In this document: positions 28,601 through 36,723 of the stretch, in pieces
Layout of the letters: the number at the start of each line of letters is the position of its first letter
Numbering within the stretch: position 1 is the first letter of the stretch
Assembly: GCA_032622095.1 (NCBI GenBank)
Contig: CP136066.1
Location: 55,334,609-55,398,608, forward strand
DNA from: Siphonodentalium dalli
Lineage: Eukaryota; Mollusca; Scaphopoda; Gadilida; Siphonodentaliidae
Direction: 5' to 3'
DNA: 64,000 nucleotides
The notes under the pieces: model-generated
Told to the model about the DNA's origin: nothing
Database searches by the model: none
The model's input: only the letters and a program-made list of their open reading frames with translations
Translations under genes and position numbers: made by a program

Positions 28601-29127
28601 AGTATTGATGAATTATGAATATGTTGCCTATATTTTGTATATTATAAAATTTGTTATGTTCCGCAATGCGTGGGAAAATTGTCAACACGTCATTGACATC
28701 CGATCTCGCAATTTAAATATAACCAATCACGAAGCAGTGTTTGTAATTGTTGTCGGCTTTTTATTGATAGGATTCCGCCTTGCAATGATCTGTTACAGAA
28801 AAGAAATCTATATGAGCGATGAAGAGACGCAAATTTGATAAGATTGTCGTCTGCTTTTCAAAGAGACTGACTACATGAACCAATGCCTCATACATGTACA
28901 TGATATATATGCCCATCTGATATATATTCATACATTATTTTCAGATATGGAATCACAACAAATTAGTTGACGACTTCATGTGTGAGGCTAGGATAGACAA
29001 AAACGGTTACGACGAGGGAGAAGAGATAGAGTGTAAAGTTTTCGGCCGAAAGAAAGAAAAAGATTCTGAGAAACCCGGAACGATGATCGTACACATTCGA
29101 TCCAATCAGGATCTACAGTATTTATAA
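1489..29127 (+). CDS. CAPN5: Calpain-5/6-type protease (C-terminal 403 codons, 8 exons, 5' end outside window)
   Basis: Eight exons with consensus GT-AG borders join in one frame (phases 0,2,2,0,0,2,1,0) to 1212 nt ending in TAA. Order of domains: end of the CysPc protease core with the active-site Asn in an NPW motif, the EGEFW motif, the CBSW/domain III beta-sandwich (YVIVPTT, FMLRVYTS), then a C2 domain (VTVVKATGL, DPFAIIRCE, TFYRRKPSEPITVE, WNHNKLVDDF). A C2 domain instead of penta-EF hands is the mark of the calpain-5/6/TRA-3 class. About 385 residues follow the His position, close to what I recall for human CAPN5 (388). The catalytic Cys exon is not in the window. The residue aligned with the catalytic His is Asn (GLILGNGY where the family has GLVKGHAY), while the 32-residue spacing to the NPW Asn is kept. 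Family role: calcium-regulated intracellular cysteine protease; activity of this copy is doubtful. Introns are up to 13 kb and full of repeats. Confidence 0.9.
2051..2569. mobile_element. Inverted-repeat element, family D copy 1
   Basis: The left end GGCTGCGGACACACGTATCA and the next 80 bp or so recur in inverted order at the right end (2480-2569, ending CGTGTGTCCGCAGCC). A second copy with the same ends lies at 29999-30581. No transposase is inside; it behaves like a MITE in a calpain intron. Confidence 0.75.
2697..2723. repeat. (CAA)n microsatellite
   Basis: Eight or so uninterrupted CAA units. Confidence 0.9.
3197..3274 (+). CDS. CAPN5: Calpain exon b: end of protease core
   Basis: Acceptor TACATGTAG ends at 3196; donor GTAAGT at 3275. 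It encodes SSEWKKVNGRELEKMG and ends at EGEFW, with the Trp codon split over the intron. This is the calpain pattern S-x-E-W...DGEFW. The preceding split codon reads Asn. Confidence 0.88.
3311..6522. mobile_element. TTAA-flanked element, family A, inflated by an internal minisatellite
   Basis: The left end is TTAAAGGCCCACTTAATGTT followed by CGAACCCC; the right end CTCGAAAATTAAATGGCTTTAA is its imperfect inverse. TTAA borders both ends (3311-3314, 6519-6522). Short relatives at 26214-26660, 27200-27490 and 59722-60130 have the same left arm but only one copy of the internal 48-bp segment. The right 370 bp or so match those relatives. Confidence 0.8.
3345..6140 (+). repeat. 48-bp minisatellite, about 58 copies
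   Basis: The core is ATGAACCCCCCAGATCAATT followed by ATATAAAATATATCCCATAT. Most units are 48 bp; a variant with GATCTCATT is 49 bp. Because 48 is a multiple of three, long ORFs with a 16-residue repeat (MNPPDQLYKIYPILYT) appear, but the array lies in an intron. Higher order is visible: the 49-bp variants at 4841, 5082 and 5323 are 241 bp apart, and a block with three variants in a row (from 3779) recurs 627 bp later (from 4406). Confidence 0.95.
6523..7513. other. Calpain intron, no gene seen
   Basis: AT-rich, no exon, no clear repeat structure. Confidence 0.5.
7514..7959. mobile_element. TTAA-flanked MITE, family B copy 1
   Basis: TTAA at 7514 and 7956 bracket an element whose right end reads GGATTGAGTACCTTTAA, the inverse of TTAAAGGTACTCAATCC in sister copies. 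Sisters lie at 26792-27203, 32329-32700, 39584-40025 and 59254-59644. No coding capacity. Confidence 0.75.
8253..8433 (+). CDS. CAPN5: Calpain exon c: protease core end to CBSW domain
   Basis: Acceptor CTCACTTCACAG ends at 8252; donor CAG|GTAAG at 8434. It completes the Trp codon, then reads MNFTDFISNFSNMDVCHFVN, SLKKTWNESIMHSEWTHSGR and FLSNPQ. This aligns with the calpain-5 segment running from W-M-x-F-x-D through the TW...G.W motif to NPQ. From 8351 on, the exon sequence and its donor are repeated downstream (see the array at 8351-9237). Confidence 0.88.
8351..9237 (+). repeat. Tandem copies of the 3' half of calpain exon c with its splice donor
   Basis: GCATTATGCACAGTGAATGG begins each unit at 8351, 8458, 8565, 8666, 8771, 8876, 8981, 9086 and 9191 (last one cut at 9237). 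Periods are 107, 107, 101, then 105. Unit 1 is the real exon end. Each unit encodes the SIMHSEW...FLSNPQ stretch and then GTAAG. Donors with CAG|GTAAG survive in units 1, 2, 3 and 6; units 4, 5, 7 and 8 have CAA, CAT, CAT and CGG before GT. Read-through past donor 1 hits TAG within five codons. Confidence 0.93.
9515..9637 (+). CDS. CAPN5: Calpain exon d: CBSW domain
   Basis: Acceptor TCATTTTCAG ends at 9514; donor GTATGT at 9638. It has 41 codons, phase 0 at both ends: YMFDITNDKDTIMVSVEQHD ... KVIGYHVMK. It directly continues NPQ of the previous exon, as in the family (NPQYxFxV), and ends in the strand preceding VEENRKY. Confidence 0.9.
9638..10865. other. Calpain intron, no gene seen
   Basis: Around 9903-10045 a run of GGATA units, an AT tract and CCCTGCCGGGCTG resembles the tail of a retroposed element, but no body was identified. 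Confidence 0.4.
10866..11062 (+). CDS. CAPN5: Calpain exon e: CBSW domain
   Basis: Acceptor TCCACAG ends at 10865; donor GTGAGC at 11063. It encodes VEENRKYRVHIQGERMF, then KSRSIFGRLALIKGRYVIVP, TTQNSGELGGFMLRVYTSGY. The motifs GRYVIVPTT and GGFMLRVYTS are the signature strands of calpain domain III. Confidence 0.92.
11099..11558. mobile_element. Short inverted-repeat element in calpain intron
   Basis: The left arm CACGATGCGGAATCACGTGG and following TTTC is matched in inverse by GAAACCACGTGATTCCCCAC at 11533. The middle is AT-rich and non-coding. Confidence 0.6.
11936..12732. repeat. Dispersed repeat, family C copy 1
   Basis: AAAGTGATGTGAAGCACTC, a later GCGCAGTTCAGATG and a terminal GGTGTAGTGCCTG follow the same order as in copies at 15834-16200 and 58200-58540. 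This copy is the most diverged and longest. Function unknown. Confidence 0.5.
12806..12927 (+). CDS. CAPN5: Calpain exon f: linker and start of C2 domain
   Basis: Acceptor ATCATTTCCAG ends at 12805; donor GTGAGT at 12928. It reads ELKKEGPSAGCPCASMPAIV then TTVTVVKATGLKLNADKQTK. VTVVKATGL is the first beta strand of a C2 domain. The linker length fits calpain-5. Confidence 0.85.
13110..14235. repeat. Diverged tandem repeat with poly-G/poly-C tracts
   Basis: Segments containing GGTTGGAAAATTTCCAACTG and TTTGACCAAATGTA recur near 13550, 13780, 13965 and 14110. Several end in GGCCACGGGGG runs, and GACACACCGGGC recurs near 13410 and 13670. The edges carry GGGACGTCGCTAG (left) and its rough inverse GTCGCCACGTCTC (right). 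The left edge GGGTCTCCGTTGGGGG recurs near 33827. It lies in the long calpain intron. Confidence 0.65.
14616..14836 (+). repeat. 22-bp minisatellite, about ten copies
   Basis: ACACAGATAGTACCTACAGG and variants (CATATAG, CATGTG) repeat at about 22-bp spacing, with one interruption (CAAACTA) near 14785. Confidence 0.92.
14837..15833. other. Calpain intron, no gene seen
   Basis: No exon or clear repeat. Short ORFs here show no family resemblance. Confidence 0.4.
15834..16200. repeat. Dispersed repeat, family C copy 2
   Basis: AAAGTGATGTGAAACACTCC, TACAAATATTATATC, CACCGTCATTCTTATAT, AGTTCAGACGATGTT and CACCCGAA occur in the same order and spacing at 58205-58535. Confidence 0.75.
16201..17899. 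other. Calpain intron, no gene seen
   Basis: AT-rich. A small self-complementary AT stretch (TACTATAATAGTATAATAC) is near 16577. Confidence 0.45.
17900..19330. mobile_element. Large fold-back element
   Basis: Arms of more than 200 bp run in opposite directions: CTAGATCATGCCATGAATC at 17903 against its inverse at 19300-19327; AAGTTTTGACAGGGAACC against GGTTCCCTGTCAAAACTT; GATGAATAAATC with GTTCCCAGCTCGA in both arms. Inner arms TTAGGCCAAAGAAAAAAGA (18134) and TCTTTTTACTTTGGCCTTA (19038) continue the pairing. The right arm has about 50 bp that the left lacks. No transposase is seen. Confidence 0.75.
19369..21660. mobile_element. 2.3-kb DNA transposon-like element with 35-bp terminal inverted repeats
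   Basis: The left end AGGCCTAAAAAAAATTATAC then CGTGTTTCTGCTAAC is matched in inverse at the right end (21626-21660). Sub-terminal CCGACC / CCTACC-rich stretches follow both ends. It holds one short Cys-rich ORF and no recognisable transposase, so it is non-autonomous or of unknown class. Confidence 0.75.
20313..20540 (+). CDS. Cys-rich ORF inside the 2.3-kb element
   Basis: The 75-residue frame has Cys at 8, 13, 32, 35, 57 and 60, with two C-x2-C pairs (CVRC, CPNC) 22 residues apart. This suggests a zinc-ribbon-like fold. Between the pairs lies a basic, Leu-containing stretch (KLSLRQMYKVVTP). I do not recognise the family. It is probably an exon or relic of a gene carried by the surrounding element, since it sits in its middle and no calpain domain is expected here. 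The true start is uncertain; the first Met was taken only by convention. It could also be a captured host exon. Confidence 0.35.
   Translation: MYGVAVTCETLECASPIESQYYASGIGEADRCVRCGELGGAIKLSLRQMYKVVTPICPNCQEDGLQPVVARKYSN
21866..24899. mobile_element. Mutator-like (MULE) transposon with 9-bp target duplication
   Basis: AATGTGATC directly flanks both sides (21857-21865 and 24900-24908). The ends read TAGAC ... GTCTA. After a variable hairpin at each end, inverted repeats of about 190 bp match closely (CTATACCCTGTGTAAAACTA near 21925 against its inverse near 24830). A FLYWCH zinc finger and MULE transposase remnant lie inside. A 9-bp duplication and long terminal repeats are typical of Mutator-type elements. 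Confidence 0.88.
22670..23740 (+). pseudogene. Degenerate FLYWCH-MULE transposase
   Basis: A FLYWCH-type zinc finger is readable across one frameshift: GKYLVYDDYKFTLNQ (22670 on, frame 2), then HWRCCKKDCRAT and NSGNHNHELD (frame 1), giving the W-x-C...C...H-x-H pattern. It continues to VTMLYQEEI, the usual linker to the catalytic part. A second open stretch (23183-23740) has the MULE signatures FPSATMKGCLLHYGQAV, ALPMVPVEMV, YITEFWVEG and GPRTTN. The roughly 150-residue central catalytic segment with the first acidic residues is missing, and the conserved Asp and Glu around the remaining part are not found. The element cannot move itself. Confidence 0.85.
24909..25977. other. Calpain intron before exon g
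   Basis: No coding exon. A hairpin with TCAGATTTCGC/GCGAAATCTGA is at 25813-25837, and a poly-C tract at 25900-25909. Confidence 0.45.
25978..26114 (+). CDS. CAPN5: Calpain exon g: C2 domain middle
   Basis: Acceptor TTTCTTCACAG ends at 25977; donor GTAAGT at 26115. It encodes LDPFAIIRCEHDKVKSFPAN, then NTNEPIWNLKGTFYRRKPSE and PITVE. This matches the C2 pattern DPY-x-I-x-C-E-x-x-KV...T.P.W...F..R. The preceding intron is about 13 kb and contains several transposons. Confidence 0.92.
26214..26660. mobile_element. TTAA-flanked MITE, family A complete short copy
   Basis: TTAAAGGCCCGCTTAATTTT then CGA at 26214 is mirrored by TCGAAAATTAAGTGGGCC then TTTAA at 26639-26660; TTAA at both ends. About 447 bp, non-coding, 100 bp after exon g. 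It is in opposite orientation to the copies at 3311 and 27200. Confidence 0.85.
26792..27203. mobile_element. TTAA-flanked MITE, family B copy 2
   Basis: Begins TTAAATGTACTCAATCCGA and ends TCGGATTCAGTACCTTTAA. The interior matches other copies (CCTACCCATCAA, GATCAGATAT). Confidence 0.8.
27200..27490. mobile_element. Family A copy, right end lost
   Basis: TTAAAGGCCCACTTAATTTT starts exactly at the closing TTAA of the neighbouring family B element. The matching right end is absent. It contains a single copy of the segment that forms the 48-bp array at 3345-6140. Confidence 0.75.
27893..28557. repeat. 133-bp unit, five tandem copies with almost no divergence
   Basis: GACCTGTTAGGAAACACAAA recurs at 27893, 28026, 28159, 28292 and 28425. 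I saw no differences between copies. Units contain GGCGATATC and CGCATGCG palindromes. The - strand is open in rotating frames because 133 leaves remainder 1 on division by 3; these ORFs are not genes. It lies in the last calpain intron, about 390 bp before exon h. Confidence 0.95.
28945..29127 (+). CDS. CAPN5: Calpain exon h: C2 domain end and stop codon
   Basis: Acceptor TTATTTTCAG ends at 28944. Sixty codons and TAA: IWNHNKLVDDFMCEARIDKN, a charged loop, then GTMIVHIRSNQDLQYL. WNHN.L.DDF is the C2 strand equivalent to WNH..LKDEF in calpain-5. The last strand ends the protein a few residues later, as in the family. Confidence 0.92.
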   Translation: MWNHNKLVDDFMCEARIDKNGYDEGEEIECKVFGRKKEKDSEKPGTMIVHIRSNQDLQYL

Positions 29128-29579
29128 CAGCAATCGAGTTCTGTGAAAAAAAATTGTAATGCCCTCAATAATCGACTCCATAACCACAGCATAATTATGG
29201 GTAACTTTTCAGGATTCAGTCGGAAATATGGCTTGTTGCCATTCATCGGAAAGCTCTCACGAGAGCTTTCCGATGAATGGCAACAAGCCATATTTCCGAC
29301 TAAATCCTTAAATGTTACCCATAATTATGCTGTGGTTAAGGAGTCGATTATTTAGGGCATTACTGTATTCTTTAACATTTTATATACTAAATACCCATTT
29401 TAATTGACGATTAGTTCCCTTCTGAAATGTTCATATAATAAGTTCAACAAACGATTGTCGAAACTTGTTATCTAAAAATTTCCCACCAATGAATATGAAT
29501 CCTTCTGCACTTATATTATCTTTTGTATGTCTGTTTTTCTGAACACCCCTCCAAATGGATAATAGGCAATTCCAATAAA
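29128..29579 (+). promoter_or_regulatory. Putative calpain 3' UTR with AATAAA signal
   Basis: Sequence after the stop codon. It contains a fold-back MITE (29154-29365) and a canonical AATAAA at 29574-29579, the first clear one downstream. The end of the transcript cannot be fixed from sequence alone. Confidence 0.45.
29154..29365. mobile_element. Fold-back MITE, family G copy 1 (in calpain 3' UTR)
   Basis: Two arms of about 100 bp meet at GAAAGCTCTCACGAGAGCTTTC. They contain ATGGCTTGTTGCCATTCATC and its inverse, and CATAATTATG near the outer ends. The ends are GTAATGCCC / GGGCATTACTG, next to TA. Copies 2 and 3 lie at 35985 and 45955. Confidence 0.9.
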
Positions 29580-29998
29580 CATACTTTTATAACTGATGGG
29601 GCAATCCATTTAGTATAGAAAGGGTTAATATTGCGCACACTTGACTAAGTTACACGTTGATGGCAATGGCAATTTTTTCAGAAGCTTAATCTCCCATAAT
29701 TGAAGCTATATCATCAACCGTACGGATTTACCGTAAAGCTGGAACAAGGGCGCATGCCACGATTCTGTTACAAAGAAATTGTGCTTAAAATTCGGCATAT
29801 ATATAACTCATCACTTGGATTTCACGGATTGTCATTATTGCAAGGGAGTTTCTTGTTTCAATATATGCGATGTCATTTTAGTGCGATACTCAAATTAGTG
29901 CCATGAAATACAGCATATGTTGTTTTTCATATATGAACCATATGATGATCATAACAAGGACGAATGTTCAAGTTCATCAGCCCCGTGGCGTTTCGAAT

Positions 29999-30581
29999 TA
30001 TTGGCTGCGGACACACGTACCACAGTTGCTATGGCTACTTGACCAATCAACCCATTGCTTTTCACCAAGGTTGATCTCTACTCATTACGTTTTGTTGCAT
30101 TGTATTCTCTACGATATTTATAATTGCACGATCGATCGTCCAGAATTGTGTTTGACCATGGCAATCCTTTATTCACTCACGCATCATGCACGTAGTACGT
30201 TTTATTGATATGATCTCAATGCATGTAAATTCATCTACTTATATTAATTTCATGCATATTTTAAGACACTTCCCCAATTGCCTTTTTTATTTTGCGATGT
30301 TTAGTTCTAAGCATAATCCCGCTAACATTATCATGTGGGCCGATGAAGCTGTGTCGGAACTGTTGCGAGAAAGTATCTGGAATAAACATCGCGAACTATA
30401 CAAGGACCAATAAAAAAAGGAAAAGGTTGATTATAACGAACTTTGGAAGACTCATTTTGCGAATATGCAGCGGGCGACATGGTTAGCTATGACATATTAA
30501 TTATGTCACCAAACTCGAACATAATAAATTGTCACAACTACTATGCCATCGCTACTGTGATACGTTTGTCCGAATCCATTG
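29999..30581. mobile_element. Inverted-repeat element, family D copy 2
   Basis: Begins TTGGCTGCGGACACACGTAC and ends GTGATACGTTTGTCCGAATC, inverse to one another. The internal AGGTTGATCTCTACTCATTA matches copy 1 in inverse order, so the interior is in the opposite orientation. Confidence 0.75.
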
Positions 30582-31013
30582 TATATATAAAATCACCTTT
30601 CGTCGATTCGCCGACTCACGGTGTTGTAACCCTTGAGCATCATATAAGTCTGTTTCTTTTTTATATTCATACATGTACACTAAATGAATGACATATCTGC
30701 TTTAAGTGCTTTTAAAGATACATGCATGATTCCGGGATAATTTATACGAAGCCTGTCTTGCTTTTTATTTGGATTCTAGTGTATGAAATAACCACAACTG
30801 TATGAAATAACCACAATTGTTGGAAATTATTATCAAAATCCACCGATAAATACACATACCATCAATTTAAAGGGAGACTGTACTTAAATCCAGCCATTGT
30901 ATAAACTCGAATAACATATGTAGAAAATATGCAACAAATGAATGAATTTGAGTTAGAAATGAGTTCAAAATGCACCAATGCACTCTATGAACGATGTAAA
31001 TTTATCAAGACGG

Positions 31014-31065
31014 TATAATGAAAATGAGTAAACGGTTAATCTGTTTACTCATTTTCGTTATAATT
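31014..31065. repeat. Short hairpin
   Basis: ATAATGAAAATGAGTAAAC pairs with GTTTACTCATTTTCGTTAT across the loop GGTTAATCT. Confidence 0.8.
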
Positions 31066-32328
31066 ATCAGGTTGTTATATGTGGTTCTCAGTGTGCATGA
31101 GTTTATTTAATTCTCATTCTTGACTCATATTAATTCTTCTATTTGATATTTTCTAACCTTTAATATATAATAATAATATATTATTAGAATTAAAGTAATG
31201 GTACGCTATGTGTTTTCCTTGGCGGATATTTTCAACAACTGTGGAAATAACACATTTGTCACACAAGTGTCACCTGATAGACACTATCTTGTTTGATATT
31301 GAATTTATATAAAATTATGTCATATTGTTTCGAACTCAGAGTGACATAAATAATTTATTTGTTAAACCTTTCATGACGGGAGTTGTGCTGGTTCAGAATT
31401 AAAGATCCTGTGCTCCCATAGGTAGCCTCGCATATATAAGAAAATGCACTGATTTACAAAGGTCAAGTTAACTATGCATTATGCATTCTATATGCGAGGC
31501 TTCCTATGGGAAACTCGCATATATATAACAACATTCATTGGCACGGGGTTTTCGCAAAAAGTCAGGAAGCTCCAGTAAAGATGTTGAATAAGATTTTGTG
31601 TGTTGGATTTGTAACTGAAAATCAAAAACCTTCACACATCTTTAAGTTTGGCATCGTTTTAAGATGTGCCGTTTTCTATGTTGACTACTCTGATAATATA
31701 TGAGAGGTGTAGTCTTTCATACAACATGTATACTTTCGATCTCCAAGCAGCTGCTGATGTGATACTAATTAATATATATTTTTGTATATATGATGTTGCA
31801 GCCAGGTATTTATTTTTTACCTGTGATATGTTGCCCTACATTTGTACATATAATCAACTCTATCCATGGTCTAAGAAACGATATAGTCTATTCACATGTA
31901 TATATATTCTAATTCGGCATACCTATATACACGCTATAGATAACATATGTAGATGATGCGAGGTGAACAAACATACAGACGTACCCGCAGACGGGCCCTA
32001 AACCACAGTTAACCACTTGATAATTAAATACTTGTTGATGAATATTTACATGATTCCCATTGATTCATTTGTAGCAATGTAAATAATTATGTCAACCTTT
32101 CCTATGAATTAATTTGTAAGAGTGTTTATCTGCCTGCTAGCTGCTTATATTATCGTATCATCCCTGCAATCGAAAATTGGATCAATCAAACGTATGTTAT
32201 TTATAAATAAATGGGAGAATCCATTCACTATTCGAGGGGTTGGTGGTATGCAGGTGATGACGAGGACAAATAATTCATAAATTGGATTTAAAGACAGTGT
32301 ATCTCTTCCGGGCCACAATTACAACAAC
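31066..32328. other. No gene seen
   Basis: AT-rich. At 31425-31515 GCCTCGCATATATAAGAAAA and TATGCGAGGC form a diverged relative of the palindrome at 45470-45535. Confidence 0.5.
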
Positions 32329-32700
32329 TTAAAGGTACTCAATCCGATTGGATGGTCCCCATATCATCAGATTCCAACAACAACAACAACAACAACATTT
32401 TTGGAAATGCCGCTTCACTTTTCATAAGCGATTAATTGCCCAAAACTAATGTTAACTGTAGTCAACTATATTTTAGAGTTATCCATCTTCATCGCAATTT
32501 GGTCCGAGACAATCTTCTCGTCGACTTTTTACTGGGCCACCTACAATTATCGGTGGTGAAATACAATAGATTTCAAAAATCGATATATGATCACTCTGAG
32601 CTTTGATGGGTGGATTCCTCGACTCGAATCAACTATTTTTTACCCTCGAAGCCAAAGAAATAGTAATTTGCGAGCGTTAATTCGGACCATGCATCTTTAA
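32329..32700. mobile_element. TTAA-flanked MITE, family B copy 3
   Basis: Begins TTAAAGGTACTCAATCCGAT, ends in a diverged CATCTTTAA, with an internal (CAA)n run and the family's GATCACTCTGAGCTTTGATG. Confidence 0.8.
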
Positions 32701-35394
32701 GTTTTATAAAAACAAACCCGATTTCAAAACCACAAACAGCTTTTTGTAAATACAATACAGATAAAATTAAAGATTTGCATATATTATCTGTGTATATTTA
32801 TCTGGCCATTAACTAAATAACAAAGGTTACACAAACATATTTCTTTCAAAAGGTGGTAAATGTGATTTCAAAAAGTGATCATACATCTCAAAAACATAGT
32901 TATACGAAGTCTGCAGTATAAGCATGCCCCCCCCCCCCCCGCTCTTATCCACATTCCGATGCTTATAAACACATTAAGAAATGACCATTAAATAAATAAA
33001 CAAAGCATACACAAACATTTGTGTACTGTTTGAACCCAGGACACATGTATCTACTCGACATAAAGTAAAACCCAAAGTATATACAACTTGCTGGGAGGAG
33101 ATACACAATGTTTAACACTCTAAAATCTGACAACAATGTATAGACTATTTATGCCGTTTTTACCAAAGCTCAAACTGTGATAACCTTACACCCTCTGCCT
33201 GCTCCCTCAACATTCCTTCATATATAATTTATACACTAAGATTATAAGGCTATTCGTTAACACACTGGTAAATTTACATACCAAAATTTCAATCAATTCG
33301 TCGCAAGAGAGTATTTTCAGAAGAGTTTTAAAAATAAACTTAGGAATTGCAGCATGAGTATATATATGTACCTAATTATATTTTTTAGATTATGCTATAT
33401 ATGACTTTCACAACGAAATGCAACAATTTATTGCACTTTTGAATCTTAAATATATATCTGAGATATTTGATGGCGATTGACGAACAATGGCAAAATTGAT
33501 TATGTCAGATGCAAAATCGCAGTGGAATTACAGAAATCACAATGTTCACTCAGTAAATTGCGAACATGCATTTGATACGCAGTTCATCACTCATATTGAA
33601 GGGCACTACAGGCCTCCGCGACGAATTTTCTGTAAATTGATCCAGTGTGTAAACGTGTTCCAAACTGACTCTCTTTTTGGATTTGTATTTTAATTGTTAT
33701 TGTGAAATGTATATATTTACGCAGGATAACTAATTCTTACTCCGAAGAAGATTCGACAATATTAAATGAATAATGAAAACGCAATACTCGATGAACTACC
33801 CGACTCAATGGACAGGGACGTGGTAGAGGGTCTCCGTTGGGGGTGGGGGGGGGGGGGGAGGTGTCCACCTTAAAATTGTAGAATACTTGTTAAACATCCG
33901 AAAGCTCCCAGATAACAGCCTTATTTTCTACTATTATCTTATGAATATTCCGCCCATAGTAATACCGGTATGTACATGTAACTATTATCTTATTCCGTCC
34001 ATAGTAATCCCGGTAAGTACAGGTAACTATTTGTTCTTGTAAGTTTGTTGACTTGTCGATGTTTTTTCGATATAAAGATTAGATTAATTATTTCTTAAAG
34101 GGACACATACTGTTCAAACATAAAATTAAACCTAGTAACTAATCGCCTTGGTCACGTTGTGGTGGTCGATATACAAATACACACAATATAGAGAGAGGGT
34201 TAGATTGAACACTTCAAACTTCACCCGCCAAGAAATATCAGATTATACTATTCGTCATGGCGTGGATGGAGATCGTTACATGCGAACATCAATCATAGTC
34301 TGTTGATAAACTCTGCACAACACCGAGTGTGAATGTTACGCACAAGTAGCGACCTTATGGATGACGTCGTTTCGTGTCTCAATGACAACAAACTAAATCG
34401 CTGTGTTATGTTGCACGAACTTCGTTTGGAAATAGAACATAGCAAGCTGACTACTGGATAATACTTTCCCGCCTCTGGCTCAGACAATTATAGTCTGTTA
34501 TCATGGACGGGCGAAGTTAGAAGTGCTATAAATCTGAATATCTCTATTATCTGAGAATACTTACCAACGTGATCACGTGATCGGAACTTATTAACTGCTT
34601 GCATTTTCCTACAAACCGCCCGGTATGTTTCCAATATGAGGGGGGGGGGGACTAAAAGCGATCCCTTTATTGTTACACGCTGTTGTTACATGCTGTAGAA
34701 AACTGGATCTTTTTTCTTTCTCTCTAAGGTGATAATATAATTCGCTTCAATATGCCTTTCTGGAGCATATTTATTGTCAGTGTATATAAAATTAGTGCAT
34801 TGTCGGCCTATATTGCTCCATGAAACGTGGGAAAAACAAGCAACCACTATATATAGGTTTAATTTGAAGAGTAAATGTGTCGCTTTAATCGCCGATTACT
34901 CATTTATATGTTATTGTCATCATTGGAGATCTTCGTTTACCATGACTTCACAATGAAATGTTAAGTATGTACATGAGTTTGCAAATAACTTGTTTTATTT
35001 ATTTGTTGACATATATGATGTTATACCTATATAGTTGCTATAAATTATATAGATTTTTTTCATTGAATCCATGGTTGTAGTATCCCCTTCTCGTGTTGGG
35101 TAACGTATACACGTGTGTGTATTCGATATTATGGATAACATACCATAGCGGGTTAGAAATACATGTATCCCTGAGATCTCCGCTAGCGGATATGGACTTC
35201 CAAACTGTGTTAATCCCGTGCACGTAATATTCCACCTTACGTATCTTTAAAATCACTTCTTCGAAAGAAAAAAACGCTCCTTAAAAACACACTTTAAAAA
35301 TGTGTCATTTAGCAGTCGGATATCGGATCTCAAGATTAAAAAGATCAGATCTTGTTAGCCCTGCTGGGGCCTAAAATTTTAAACATGTGAATGT
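32701..35394. other. No gene seen; poly-C and poly-G tracts
   Basis: Poly-C at about 32926-32940, poly-G at 33841-33860 and 34639-34650. GGGTCTCCGTTGGGGG near 33827 repeats the left edge of the 13110-14235 block. CTGGCCATTAACTAAATAAC (32803) and the following text resemble 60160-60240. Short ORFs here have no family features. Confidence 0.5.
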
Positions 35395-36717
35395 ATGGGA
35401 GGCCAAATTCACATTTAATAATTAATTGTGCTTAAGCGCAATCAATTGCGCTTAAGCGCAATTCATGGTTATATGTAACAAAACACCCCTGGTGAATAAA
35501 TAGGTTTCTCCATAACTTAGCATTAACTCATATTGACATGTCACTTCTTGGTTTCATTGGTTTGGATGGGTAGGGAGCTAGCCCAACTTCTTTATCAAAA
35601 TGGCTGACTCGCAATAGTATCACCTTCTGTTTTAGTTGGAGCGATTCGTGATAGCATTATATTATCTTCGGTATATATTAGTTGGGGCTACTTGCAATAG
35701 CATTACTTTCTGTATTAGTCGGGGCGACATTGATTTTCTTCAATTTTCGAGTATACAGGCACACAATATAAGGGAAGCAAGCCCTCGGCGACACCACATT
35801 CACACTATATGATCATGGAAATACTATAGATTTGTGCAAGAGCTGCTGATTTAATAAGAAAAACTAGAGCTTCAGGACTGAGACACCAAAGCTCCAGTAA
35901 TTACACACCATTTTTTGGACAGGGATGCTGATAATATGAAAATAGGGTTTTTTCCCCCTGATTTAAGTCAATAAGTAAACCATACAGTAATGCTCTAATT
36001 AATCGACTCCTTAACCACAGCAGAATTATGGATAACTTTTCAGGATTTAGTCGGAAATATGGCTTGTTGCCATTCATCGGAAAGCTGTCGAGAGCTTTTC
36101 GATGAATGGCAACAAGCCATATTTTTGACTAAATCCTGAAAAGTTACCCATAATTCTGCTGTGGTTAAGAAGTCGATTAAATAGAGCATTACTGTATGAG
36201 GTAAGAAAGCCCTCATGCAGTGACACCGCATGCATGTATAGGATATTACCATAGTAAAGGCTAAAATCTGTGCAAAAATACATTAAAAACATCATACAAA
36301 ACATTACTAGAGTTCCGGGAAGGCGACATCAATTCTTTGGATAGAGGGATGCTGATAATATGTAATTAGGGATTCTCCTTGTTGAACACATACTCACAGT
36401 TTGACTGTTGAGTACAGGTCAAAATTAGCCCAATGCTCATGTTGATCCATGTTGTGTTGCTAGGTGATACACCAGGTCATGCTAATAGTTTATGGGTAGG
36501 TTAGATAGTAGTCACAATTACGCTTAAGCGCAATTAATTGCGCTTAAGCGTAATTAATCACGCTTAAGTGTAAATGGCCTATTTGCGCTTAAGCACAATA
36601 TGTGGTATTTGCACTTAAGCGCAATTATTTGCGCTTAAGCGCAATCAATTGCGCTTAAGCGCAATCAATTGCGCTTAAGCGCAATTCATTATTAAATGTG
36701 AATTTGGCCTCCCATAT
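35395..36717. mobile_element. Inverted-repeat element with iterated AATTGCGCTTAAGCGC palindromes
   Basis: The left end ATGGGAGGCCAAATTCACAT then TTAATAAT is mirrored at 36690-36715. GAATGT occurs at both outer borders (35389-35394, 36718-36723), a possible target duplication. Adjoining each end are copies of the palindrome GCGCTTAAGCGC: two on the left, at least six full or altered ones on the right (36520-36685). A family G MITE is nested inside. Confidence 0.75.
35985..36194. mobile_element. Fold-back MITE, family G copy 2
   Basis: CAGTAATGCTCTAATTAATC ... GCATTACTG with TA on both sides (35983-35984, 36195-36196), as expected for TA-targeting elements. The arms pair over about 100 bp around GAAAGCTGTCGAGAGCTTTTC. 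Confidence 0.9.
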
Positions 36718-36723
36718 GAATGT

